Positions 1 through 8,000 of a stretch of 15,774 nt of DNA are shown here, one piece after another. Numbering within the stretch: position 1 is the first letter of the stretch; each line of letters opens with the position of its first letter. Made by a program: the position numbers and the translations under genes. This DNA is from CALFBG01 sp045110315 (GTDB taxonomy: Bacteria > Bacteroidota > Bacteroidia > Chitinophagales > Saprospiraceae): the NCBI GenBank assembly GCA_045110315.1, contig JBGCFY010000120.1:1-15774 (forward strand), in the 5' to 3' direction. The notes below the pieces were generated by a model. The model worked only from the letters and a program-made list of their open reading frames with translations. It did not search any database and was not told where the DNA came from.

Positions 1-2
1 CG

Positions 3-1661
3 GCTGTATTGTATCGACCGGTCTCACTTGTAATGTTTGCTATTGAGTGGGAACTTTCTCCCGATAATCCACATATTCATCACTTTGGAAATATCTTTTT
101 GTACGGACTAACTGGACTTTTACTCTGCTTGACACTGATCAAACTATTTAATCAACGAAATCCTATTTTAGCGGTATTGAGTACTTTGTTTTTTCTAGCG
201 CATCCTGTGCATACGGAAGTCGTAGCTAACATTAAAAGTAGAGATGAGATGCTGCTTTTCTTTTTTGCCATAGCCGCGTTTTATAGCTTGTGGAAATACT
301 TGGAAACGAATCGTAAGGCTTGGATGTTTGGCTCTTTACTCGCATATACTTTGGCTATTTTTTCTAAATTATATGGGGTAACCATGTTACTCGTTTTTCC
401 TTTGTTATTGTATTTCTTTCGTACGATGAATTGGTCGCGCATGGCAAAGTTGAGTAGCTTGTATTTGATTCCTACTGCGATTTTTTTGGCGATTAGGTTT
501 CAGGTTTTAGGTGGCTGGCTAGGTGGCGGTGCGAAGGTTTCTATTTTAGATAATTTTCTGGTTGGTGCGCCGAATTTAAGTCTCAAGTTAGCCTCGACTT
601 TTATGATGTTGGGTAAGTACTTGCTAACGCTTATTTTTCCTTGGCAACTTCATTCTGACTTGGGCTATCATCAAATTCCGATTAGTAGTTGGGGGAATGG
701 GTTGGTTTTGCTCGGGTTAGTTAGCGTAGCGGGCTTAGCCTATTTTGCCATTCGACAATTTGCAGCAAAAAGTATTTGGTCTTTTTGCATTTTATTCTCT
801 GGAATTAGTTTCTCCGTATACACCAATCTGGTATTTACCATTGGAACCGCTTACGGCGAACGTTTTTTATATGTGGCTAGTCTCGGTTTTTCGATGGCAT
901 TGGCTTATGGTATTTTGAAACTATTTAAGGTAGATTTGGATCAAAAACTAGTTGGTTTTTCACAATTTGTGAAACAACACCAAATGCCATTACTCCTTAG
1001 TCTTGTGATCTTACTTTGCTATAGCTTCAAAACGCTACAACGCAATCAAGCATGGAAATCGAGCTACGACTTATACGCAACGGATATTAAAACGGCACCA
1101 AATTGCGCCAAGCTAAATTATCACCTTGGGTTGGAACAGGTGAAAAAAGGATTAGACAGCAAAGAAGCGAAGGCAAAACAAGCATGGTTCGACGCTGCTT
1201 TTCAACAGTTTGAAAAAGCAATTGCCATTTATCCAGATTACCATGATGCCTACGGACAATTAGGTTTAGCTTATTATCGTAAAAATGACTTTGGAAATGC
1301 TATGCGTAATTACCAAAAATCAATTGCACTCAAGCCCAACAATGCAAAAGTATTTTCCAATATGGGAATTATCTATTTCAACCAAGGACAATTGCCCAAA
1401 GCAGAAGAAGTTTACAAAAAGGCGGTTGCACTTGATCCTCGCTTCCTCGATGCACGTCGAAACTTAGGTAGCGTGTTTGCAGAAACCAAACGTTTTGATC
1501 AAGCCATCGAACAATTTCAAGCGGCCTTAGCACTAGCACCTAACGATGCAACGATTAATTACTACCTTGGTCGTTGTTACAGTGATAAAGGCGACCAACA
1601 AACCGGACAAGGTTATTTAAATAAAGCTTACCAACTAAATCCGGCGTTGAAAAAAAATTAA
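3..1661 (+). CDS. TMTC/PMT-like membrane glycosyltransferase with C-terminal TPR repeats, 5'-partial
   Basis: This is probably a polytopic GT-C-type protein O-glycosyltransferase, with lipid-linked sugar as donor and extracytoplasmic proteins as acceptors. The frame is already open at base 3. The reading RPVSLVMFAIEWEL matches the middle of the catalytic N-terminus of TMTC-like proteins, so the TTG at base 9 is not the real start and the upstream catalytic Asp region lies outside the window. Counting from that TTG, HPVHTEVVANIKSRDE (residues 65-80) and GERFLYVASLGF (283-294) are typical TMTC-family signatures. Hydrophobic segments recur between about 28 and 340. TPR units follow from about 366 to 546, with the usual Ala/Tyr/Pro spacing (for example AIAIYPD, SIALKPN, AVALDPR, ALALAPN). 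The gene ends 61 bp before folD on the same strand, so co-transcription is possible. The fold assignment is fairly secure. Sugar and acceptor are unknown. Confidence 0.8.
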   Translation, partial: AVLYRPVSLVMFAIEWELSPDNPHIHHFGNIFLYGLTGLLLCLTLIKLFNQRNPILAVLSTLFFLAHPVHTEVVANIKSRDEMLLFFFAIAAFYSLWKYLETNRKAWMFGSLLAYTLAIFSKLYGVTMLLVFPLLLYFFRTMNWSRMAKLSSLYLIPTAIFLAIRFQVLGGWLGGGAKVSILDNFLVGAPNLSLKLASTFMMLGKYLLTLIFPWQLHSDLGYHQIPISSWGNGLVLLGLVSVAGLAYFAIRQFAAKSIWSFCILFSGISFSVYTNLVFTIGTAYGERFLYVASLGFSMALAYGILKLFKVDLDQKLVGFSQFVKQHQMPLLLSLVILLCYSFKTLQRNQAWKSSYDLYATDIKTAPNCAKLNYHLGLEQVKKGLDSKEAKAKQAWFDAAFQQFEKAIAIYPDYHDAYGQLGLAYYRKNDFGNAMRNYQKSIALKPNNAKVFSNMGIIYFNQGQLPKAEEVYKKAVALDPRFLDARRNLGSVFAETKRFDQAIEQFQAALALAPNDATINYYLGRCYSDKGDQQTGQGYLNKAYQLNPALKKN

Positions 1662-1722
1662 AGCTTATCTTAGCAGCACCAAGCAGATAATTCAAACCTC
1701 ATTAAATAAAAGAAAACTACTT

Positions 1723-2604
1723 ATGGAAATCATCGACGGTAAACTACTAGCCAAAACCATTAAAACAGAAATTGCAGCGGAGGTAAGTCAAATCAAAGCA
1801 GCCGGAGGAAAAACACCACACCTAGTTGCCGTTTTAGTTGGTGAAGATCCTGCGAGCCAAGCTTACGTACGAAACAAAGTGCGTTCTTGCGAGCAGGTTG
1901 GTTTTAAATCAACGATGATTCGAAAGGAAGCTACGCTTTCGGAAGCAGATTTATTGGTCATTATTGAAAAACTCAATAAGGACGAGGATGTTGATGGTTT
2001 CATTGTACAATTGCCATTACCCAAACACATCGACGAAGAAAAAGTAACCCTCGCCATTGATCCCAAAAAAGACGTTGACGGTTTTCATCCCATGAACTTT
2101 GGTCGGATGGCACAAGGAATGCCTTGCTATTTACCAGCTACCCCTTTTGGGATTTTACAAATGTTAGATCGTTATAATATCGAAGTGGAAGGAAAGGATT
2201 GTGTAGTACTCGGAAGAAGTAATATCGTGGGTACACCAATTAGTATTTTGTTATCGCGCAAAGCAGCACCCGGAAATGCTACCGTTCAACTCTGCCATAG
2301 TCGTACCAAGGATTTAGAAAAACATACCGCTGCAGCTGATATTCTCATCGTAGCACTCGGAAAACCAGAATTTATTACAGCCAATATGGTTAAAGAAGGC
2401 GCCGTAGTGATTGACGTAGGAATCAATCGAGTAGATGACGATACGGCAAAGCGAGGCTACCGACTTAGAGGAGATGTCAAATACGACGAAGTCGCCCCAA
2501 AATGTAGCTTTATAACGCCCGTTCCAGGGGGAGTCGGACCAATGACCGTCACGGCTTTACTGATGAATACCTTGAAAGCAAGTCGGAAGGAAATCTACGG
2601 ATAA
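1723..2604 (+). CDS. folD: Bifunctional 5,10-methylene-THF dehydrogenase / 5,10-methenyl-THF cyclohydrolase FolD
   Basis: This cytoplasmic enzyme of one-carbon metabolism interconverts methylene-, methenyl- and 10-formyl-tetrahydrofolate with NADP(H). The protein is 293 aa, the usual family length. The catalytic Tyr/Lys pair is seen as Y48 and K52 in the segment AYVRNK. QLPLP lies at 96-100, DVDGF at 117-121, the nucleotide-binding signature GRSNIVGTP at 164-172 and the C-terminal signature TPVPGGVGPMT at 265-275. The ATG at 1723 puts MEIIDGK at the N-terminus, as expected for FolD. Only an A-rich leader precedes it and there is no clear Shine-Dalgarno sequence, which is normal in Bacteroidota. 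Nothing is missing or broken. It converges on the minus-strand gene that ends at 2686. Confidence 0.97.
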   Translation: MEIIDGKLLAKTIKTEIAAEVSQIKAAGGKTPHLVAVLVGEDPASQAYVRNKVRSCEQVGFKSTMIRKEATLSEADLLVIIEKLNKDEDVDGFIVQLPLPKHIDEEKVTLAIDPKKDVDGFHPMNFGRMAQGMPCYLPATPFGILQMLDRYNIEVEGKDCVVLGRSNIVGTPISILLSRKAAPGNATVQLCHSRTKDLEKHTAAADILIVALGKPEFITANMVKEGAVVIDVGINRVDDDTAKRGYRLRGDVKYDEVAPKCSFITPVPGGVGPMTVTALLMNTLKASRKEIYG

Positions 2605-2688
2605 TAAGTAGGTGTTTGGACAAAATTAAGTTGAAAAGATCAAAGTTTTGTGGGAGCGAGACCAAATAAAACTATGTCCAAGTACTTA
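2605..2688. terminator. Imperfect inverted repeat between convergent genes, possible bidirectional terminator
   Basis: TAAGTA plus TTGGACA on the left (2605-2610 and 2616-2622) are complementary to TGTCCAA plus TACTTA on the right (2675-2681 and 2683-2688). The arms are interrupted by a small unpaired bulge. The loop is about 52 nt and there is no long T tract, so this is not a textbook intrinsic terminator. The right arm includes the stop codon of the minus-strand gene. Its position between two converging genes is the best argument for a transcription-ending role. Confidence 0.35.
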
Positions 2689-3447
2689 CCAAAATTTGGG
2701 AATAATTGCGTTGGGAACTTCCTCGACGTAAGCTTGGTATTTGGAGCTTTTCTCTTGTTTGCGTTTTAAAAATGGAATGCCGGATACTTTGAGTAAAAAG
2801 AAAGTAATCACAATCGGGCTGATGATAAAAATATACCAAGTACCATAAGGAATCGTATAAAGGTAAATGCCCCACCAAATCAGGATTTCGCCAAAGTAGT
2901 TAGGATGACGGCAATATTGCCACAAGCCCTTCGTCATAAATTTGCCCTTATTGTCAGGATTTGCTTTGAATTGCTGTAATTGATAATCTGCGATAGATTC
3001 CCAAAAAAAACCAATTCCAAAAATAAGAATGCCGACGATGGAAAGTGATTGCCAAGGCTCAATCAAATTAGCGGGTTGTTGCTGAAGGACCAAACTAATC
3101 AAATACATCAAGCCTCCCTGTAAGAGAAAGACGCGAACATAGGCGTTTAGCAAAACATTATTGCCCCAGTTTTTGCGCATCTCTTGGTATCGCCAATCTT
3201 CTTCGGTGTTCCAATTTCTTGAAAATAGATAGGCACCGAGTCGAATTCCCCATAAACTAACCATCAAGGTCAGCACAAAAGCGTGTGGATGTGGATAAAA
3301 AACATATTGCCACCAAGCGACTACCACAAAACCTAAGCCCCAAGCAATATCAATAATACTGTTGTCTCTTTTAGCAGTTGCTACGAGAAACCAAAGGGTC
3401 ATATAGACAAAAATTACGAAGATAGCGTCGAGGTAAGGGTGAAGCAT
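2686..3447 (-). CDS. DUF1295 / steroid 5-alpha-reductase-like integral membrane protein
   Basis: This is an integral membrane protein of 253 aa, from an ATG at 3445-3447 (minus strand) to a TAA at 2686-2688. It has about six or seven hydrophobic segments (roughly residues 8-24, 33-50, 56-76, 103-122, 134-150, 187-200 and 203-222). The C-terminal part carries the family hallmark GLWQYCRHPNYFGE (174-187), followed by a WWG. This hallmark is shared by DUF1295 proteins, steroid 5-alpha reductases and isoprenylcysteine methyltransferases, and in the wider superfamily the RHPxYxGE segment binds the NADPH or SAM cofactor. The length and the N-terminal pattern DNSIIDIAWGLGF favour DUF1295. The substrate in bacteria is not established, so no reaction is assigned. 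The gene stands alone on its strand, and its only upstream neighbour is the non-coding region 3448-4120. Confidence 0.87.
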   Translation of the reverse strand: MLHPYLDAIFVIFVYMTLWFLVATAKRDNSIIDIAWGLGFVVVAWWQYVFYPHPHAFVLTLMVSLWGIRLGAYLFSRNWNTEEDWRYQEMRKNWGNNVLLNAYVRVFLLQGGLMYLISLVLQQQPANLIEPWQSLSIVGILIFGIGFFWESIADYQLQQFKANPDNKGKFMTKGLWQYCRHPNYFGEILIWWGIYLYTIPYGTWYIFIISPIVITFFLLKVSGIPFLKRKQEKSSKYQAYVEEVPNAIIPKFW

Positions 3448-3586
3448 AGGTTATTTTTAGGACTGTAAAAATGAGGTACGATGATCTGTAGAACAAATTC
3501 AAAGCAGTTATGTTGAATCGCGGACGACTAACATTTTATGATATTGGATCAATTTGACTAATAGTTTGCGTAACGATTGGTCAATC

Positions 3587-3620
3587 TTGGTAATAATTCG
3601 CTAATAATTGATTAAGTTTG
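3587..3620 (+). promoter_or_regulatory. Promoter-like TTG / TAAGTTTG pair
   Basis: TAAGTTTG at 3613-3620 is a perfect match to the Bacteroidota -7 consensus TAnnTTTG. A TTG at 3587-3589 lies 23 bp upstream, at the long end of the accepted spacing for the -33 element. No gene starts just downstream. A terminator-like hairpin lies about 325-355 nt further on, so the pair could bracket a non-coding transcript. Short motifs like this occur by chance in AT-rich DNA. Confidence 0.3.
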
Positions 3621-3805
3621 TTGAAGCGATTAGATCCACTTTGTAGGAAAACAATTTCTCAAAATAAGCGTTCTAAAGCTATAACATCTACCCAAATCCA
3701 TTTAATTCGGCGTTTTCCCCCATTCGCCAACTATGATTTCCATCCAAAAGCCCAAAGAAAAGCTATTACTTTTATACTAAGTAGTATTTATTCTAGCTCA
3801 TTCTG

Positions 3806-3847
3806 TCAAGATTCAAAAATCAAGATTCAAAAGTCAAGATTCTCAAG
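3806..3847. repeat. Three tandem 14-bp units (TCAAGATTC...)
   Basis: Three consecutive 14-bp units begin at 3806, 3820 and 3834. All share TCAAGATTC, and the first two differ only in the last base (TCAAGATTCAAAAA, TCAAGATTCAAAAG). The third has diverged at its 3' end (TCAAGATTCTCAAG). The repeat length is not a multiple of three, and no gene spans it. It is a short satellite-like array of the kind that changes copy number by slippage. Confidence 0.85.
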
Positions 3848-3944
3848 CGTTCAACGATAGTATAGCATCGTCGGCAAGTTCAGCTGGTGCTCGATTTTCC
3901 TTGATGTATTGTGTCGAAAATGCTAATTGGTCTTGTAATCCGTT

Positions 3945-3979
3945 GAAAATCTATCCTTAGAAGCGTAGATTTTCTTTTT
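3945..3979 (+). terminator. Terminator-like hairpin with T5 tail
   Basis: GAAAATCTA (3945-3953) and TAGATTTTC (3966-3974) are perfectly complementary over 9 bp, with a possible extra T-G pair at the loop side and a 12-nt loop. Five Ts follow at 3975-3979. The stem is AT-rich, so it would be weak. It lies 140 bp before prmA and would end a plus-strand transcript coming from within the gene-poor region. Confidence 0.45.
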
Positions 3980-4120
3980 GTCGGACTAAAACACGGGATT
4001 TGTCAAAGAACCATTTTACTTTTGTGTGCCGAAAAGGTTTTATATTTCAATTTGCTTTAAATCGCCGCTCTTTAGCTGCGCTACAGGCTACAATAAGTAT
4101 ACACGGAAAATACGATTGAC

Positions 4121-4945
4121 ATGGATTATTACAAATTTGAATTTACTAATGCGAAAGTATCATACGAGATTTTGCTGGCTTTTTTGGGACAGCTTGATTT
4201 TGATTGTTTTGAAGAAGAAGAAAATGCTTTATACGCTTATTTGCCTAAAGCCTTATTAAAAGAGGAACTCTTAACAGAAATATCAGCATTAAAAGCTCAA
4301 TTTCCTTTTGATTACCAGAAAACACTGGTGCCAAGCCAGAATTGGAATAAAGATTGGGAAGCTAACTTTAAACCGATCTTAATCGACGATTTTTGTTTGG
4401 TAAGGGCAGACTTCCACGAAGGAAATGGGAGCGTGGAACAAGAGCTGATTATCAACCCTAAAATGGCTTTTGGAACGGCGCACCACGAGACTACTTATTC
4501 CATGATTAAATCCATGCGTGGTTTAGATTGGAAAGATAAAAATGTCTTGGATTATGGTTGTGGAACGGGCATTTTAGCCATTTTGGCGGCAAAGTTGGGG
4601 GCAAATCCTATTTTGGCGATTGACATAGAGGAAGCTTCTTACGAAAATACGCTTGAAAATGCGGAAATCAATCAGATTAGCAACATTGAAGTGAAGCAAG
4701 GAGATTTGAACGTAGTTGAAGAAAAAGGCTTTGAGCTTATTTTAGCGAATATCAATCGCAATGTAATTTTGGCTTCTCTCCCCGCGTTATATGAAATGTT
4801 AGTTACGGGTGGTCAGTTGATGATTTCGGGTTTTAGAATTGAAGATCAAACTTTGGTAGAAACTACGGCAAAAGAACATGGATTTATCATCAGTAATTCG
4901 ATGCGTCGTAACGAATGGCTTTGCCAAATTTTGACAAAGCAATAG
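4121..4945 (+). CDS. prmA: Ribosomal protein L11 methyltransferase PrmA
   Basis: This is a cytoplasmic SAM-dependent methyltransferase that methylates ribosomal protein L11. At 274 aa it fits the short form of the family usual in Bacteroidota. An N-terminal substrate-recognition domain (about 1-65) includes the acidic stretch FEEEEN. It is followed by the linker NWNKDWEANFKP (74-85) and the PrmA signature INPKMAFGTAHHETT (111-125). The Rossmann SAM-binding motif I is VLDYGCGTG (142-150), motif II is the acidic AIDIEE (166-171), and the NINRN motif (210-214) corresponds to the family's Asn-rich motif IV. The common GTGxH reads GTAHH here, a conservative variation. The ATG at 4121 gives the expected MDYYKFEF start, and no strong Shine-Dalgarno is visible. 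The gene ends 92 bp before the first giant exported protein. Confidence 0.95.
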   Translation: MDYYKFEFTNAKVSYEILLAFLGQLDFDCFEEEENALYAYLPKALLKEELLTEISALKAQFPFDYQKTLVPSQNWNKDWEANFKPILIDDFCLVRADFHEGNGSVEQELIINPKMAFGTAHHETTYSMIKSMRGLDWKDKNVLDYGCGTGILAILAAKLGANPILAIDIEEASYENTLENAEINQISNIEVKQGDLNVVEEKGFELILANINRNVILASLPALYEMLVTGGQLMISGFRIEDQTLVETTAKEHGFIISNSMRRNEWLCQILTKQ

Positions 4946-4956
4946 TTTAGAATGTA

Positions 4957-4978
4957 CTAAGGATCAACCTTAGGTTGA
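4957..4978. promoter_or_regulatory. Overlapping dyads between prmA and the giant gene
   Basis: Two inverted repeats share bases. CTAAGG (4957-4962) pairs with CCTTAG (4968-4973), and TCAACC (4964-4969) pairs with GGTTGA (4973-4978). In RNA the two hairpins exclude each other. In DNA the second forms an odd palindrome TCAACCTTAGGTTGA resembling an operator. There is no T tail, so it is unlikely to be an intrinsic terminator. It lies 60-80 bp before the start of the 1542-aa gene. Confidence 0.35.
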
Positions 4979-5037
4979 ATCTTAAAATATAGAAGTAGGG
5001 AAGTGGCTGCTTCATCACTTAAAATTTAAATTACAGC

Positions 5038-8000
5038 ATGTTGAAAAGAATTTTTTTACTCCTCTCGGTGGTTTTGCTAACTGCTTCGCTGGTACAAGCA
5101 CAAAAAATAACTGAATTTTCGGCAGATTCTGGTGAATTTCTGGATCAGTTTGAAAAATTCATGACCTCAAGTAAGCAATCCAAAATGGAAGATGCTTTTG
5201 AGGCTTTCGAAGATTTATACAAAGCAGGAAGCTTTACGGAAGGAGAACTCAATACCATTCGTACAACTAGTAATACGATGCTTGGTCTAAAAATGAAGGC
5301 TTCTCCTTATTTTCTGCGCTACGTAGATTGTTTACTCGTTTTGAAAACTGTCGAAAACGGCGGCGAGCATTTCATTCGCTGGCACAAAATTTTAGATCAA
5401 ATCTTAGGCGGTATTAAGAATCGAAAATTGAAACCCTACCAAGAGTTTCTAGGCTTCTCAGTCAATTTCTTCCAGAAGAAAGCACTACGGTATTCGAAGT
5501 CGGGTGTTTCTTGGTATACCAATAATGCAAATTACACGCTCAAATACGAAAATGACGTTCCGGTCATTGAATACCAAAAACTAGATTTAATTGGTAAGCG
5601 CAAAAAAGATTCAATTATTATTCACGAAACGAGCGGTAGTTTTTATCCGGTTGCAAAGATTTGGAAAGGGAAAGGTGGAAAATCTATTTGGAAAAAGGAA
5701 GAGAAAGGGGAGGAAGCATTTTGTGAACTCGGAGAATATGAATTTGAAATTAATAAAAGTCTTTACGAAGTAAAAGAAGCCAAACTACATTACCCTGCCT
5801 TGTTTCCAAATCAAATCATTGTAGGAAGTTTGCGCGATAAAATTTTGACTCAAAATAAAGCGACGGAAGGTTCCTATCCTCGATTCGAATCTAGAGATAG
5901 TATTCTTGCAATTGATAATATTGGAGGAGACTTATCCTACGTTGGTGGATTCCGTTTGCACGGTTCTACGGTATACGGTTTTGGTAGTAAAGTGAATAAA
6001 GCACGAATCTCTATTCGAGATCAATCTAATAAAGTTGCCTATCGAGGTGCTTCGGAACTTTTCGTAATTCGGAAAGGAGAGAAGATTGTCGGAAAAGGCG
6101 TACGCTCTACGATTTACTTTGGGCAAGATTCTATTTATCACCCTTCGGTGAATTTGAAGTTTGATATTGCCAATAAAGATTTGAGCCTCTACCGAGGAAA
6201 ACGGGGAAGTGATCGAAATCCATTTTTCAACTCGTTGCACCAAGTCAACATCGACGCAGAAAATATTGATTGGCTGATGAATCGAGATTCTATCGTAATT
6301 GGTAAAAAAAGTTTGAGCTTCGGTAAAGGAGGAAAAAAAGCAACGTTTGAATCTTTGAAATTTTTTGACGAAGGAGATTACCAACGCCTACAGAATATTT
6401 CTACCATTAATCCGATTGCTACGATGAAGTTGGTGGCAGATCAAGAAGGAACAAATTTCCTTCCTGCGGAGTTGATTGCTAAAAAGCTTAATCCTAGGTT
6501 CGACGTTTCTAGTATTCAGAGTTTATTGTACGATTTAGTTTCCAAAGGATTTATTGATTACAATAGCGATAAAGAAATGGTGGAGTTGAAAGATAAAGTA
6601 GCGCACTACGCCGATGCCAGTCAAAAGAAAGTAGATTTTGATTACTTGCGAATCATTTCTAAAACGGATGATACGAATGCGGTCTTTTCTTTAAAAGACA
6701 ATTCAATCATGACCAATGATGTTAAAAACGTTGAATTCAGTCAAACCCAAAAGGTAGCCTTGAAACCAACGAACGATCAGGTCATTCTGCAAAAGAACCG
6801 AAATATGGAATTTGATGGTAAACTCTTTGCGGGATACACGACCATCCAAGGAAAAGATTTTCACTACGATTACGATCAAAATGAAATTACGTTAGACTCC
6901 GTTCGGTATTGGGATTTCTTTATTCCAACCGAAGCCAAAGATAAAAATGACAATCCAATTTCTGTTTCTATCGCATCTCGGGTAGAGCACTCTACGGGCG
7001 TTTTACTCGTTGATGCACCCAACAATAAATCGGGGAACGAAGATATTCCAATGTTTCCTTCTTATAATACAACGGGACCTTCTTACGTCTACTACGATTA
7101 CAAAGAGACTAAAAATGGTGCGTACAAAAGAGATTCCTTTTATTTTGAATTGGACAAGTTCAACTTTAATGGTTTGGATGCTTATACACGCGACGATCTT
7201 ACCTTTCGAGGAAATATGGTTTCAGCAAACATTTTTCCGAAGTTTAAAGAAGTAATCGTTTTGCAAGAAGATGATGATTCTTTTGGTTTTGAAACGAATA
7301 CGCCGGCGGAAGGATATCCGAATTACATGGGTAAAGGAAATTATAAAGGGAAAATATTCTTGAGTAATAAAGGTTTCTTAGGCAATGGAAACTTAACTTA
7401 CCTCGGTGCTTCGATTGATTCGGAGGATATCGTATTTGAACCAAAGCGTTTCCAAAGTACGGCAGAACAATTTAATTTGGATGAAGATCGAACGGGAGAT
7501 CCACAATATCCACAGACCTTAGGTTTGGATGTAAAAATCGACTGGAAGCCTTATAAAGATAGCATGTACATTCGGACGAAGGAAAAACCTTTTGAGTTGT
7601 TTAAAGATAATAATCATACGCTAAAAGGTGCGTTGATTTTGACGCCGGGTGGTTTGAAAGGCGATGGTCTGTTTAACTGGGACAAAGCGAACATGAATTC
7701 TAAGTTGTTCTCTTTTGGCGCTTACTCAACTTATGCGGATACAGCAAGTTTGAAAATCCGAACGTTCGGGTCGGATGATTTGGCCTTTGATAATGAGAAC
7801 TTACTGTGCGATGTAGATTTTGATCAACAAATCGGTCGTTTTAAATCCAATATTGATTCGTTGATGACAACGATGCCTTATAATAAGTATCAGACTTCGC
7901 TCAACGAATTTACTTGGAACATGAAAGAGGAAACAATTACTTTTGAATCCGAAGAAAACAAATTAGGAAATTTCCTTTCCATTGATCCCAATCAAGATTC

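Larger units (their letters stand above)
3448..4120. other. 673-bp region without a convincing gene
   Basis: No reading frame here has both a plausible start and a protein-like composition across its length. The region contains a promoter-like pair (3587-3620, plus strand), a near-direct repeat of TAATAATT (3591-3598 and 3602-3609), three tandem 14-bp units (3806-3847), a terminator-like hairpin (3945-3979) and a small imperfect hairpin just before prmA (4063-4080). On the minus strand one frame gives two short protein-like stretches (3957-4046 and 3843-3950) separated by stops. They may be a gene remnant or chance. The region could encode an RNA, carry a decayed gene or repeat element, or be plain spacer. 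Confidence 0.5.

Noticed and set aside
9..11. TTG at base 9 as the start of the first gene
   Set aside because: The frame is open upstream to the window edge, and the residues around it belong to the interior of the TMTC catalytic domain, so the gene is 5'-truncated by the window.
1665..1690. TTATCT/AGATAA inverted repeat after the TPR gene
   Set aside because: It is only six AT-rich pairs plus a bulged GC pair, with no T tail. It is too weak to call a terminator, and the gap to folD is short enough for read-through.
3618..3860. 80-codon plus-strand open frame beginning with TTG
   Set aside because: Its composition is Lys/Ser/Gln/Ile-rich without domain character, it runs through the 14-bp repeat array, and it has only a TTG start with no ribosome-binding context.
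3620..3980. tmRNA, RNase P RNA or SRP RNA in the gene-poor region
   Set aside because: The interval has a tempting length, but I find no tRNA-like ends with GGTTCGAATCC, no tag-peptide frame, and no conserved RNase P or SRP core motifs.
4047..4054. TCAATTTG as a -7 element for prmA, with TTTG at 4021-4024
   Set aside because: The second base departs from the near-invariant TA of the consensus. The spacing (22 bp) is acceptable, but the match is too weak to list.
5932..6384. 150-codon minus-strand open frame
   Set aside because: It is antisense to a conserved part of the 1542-aa gene, including RGKRGSDRNPF, and has no independent support.
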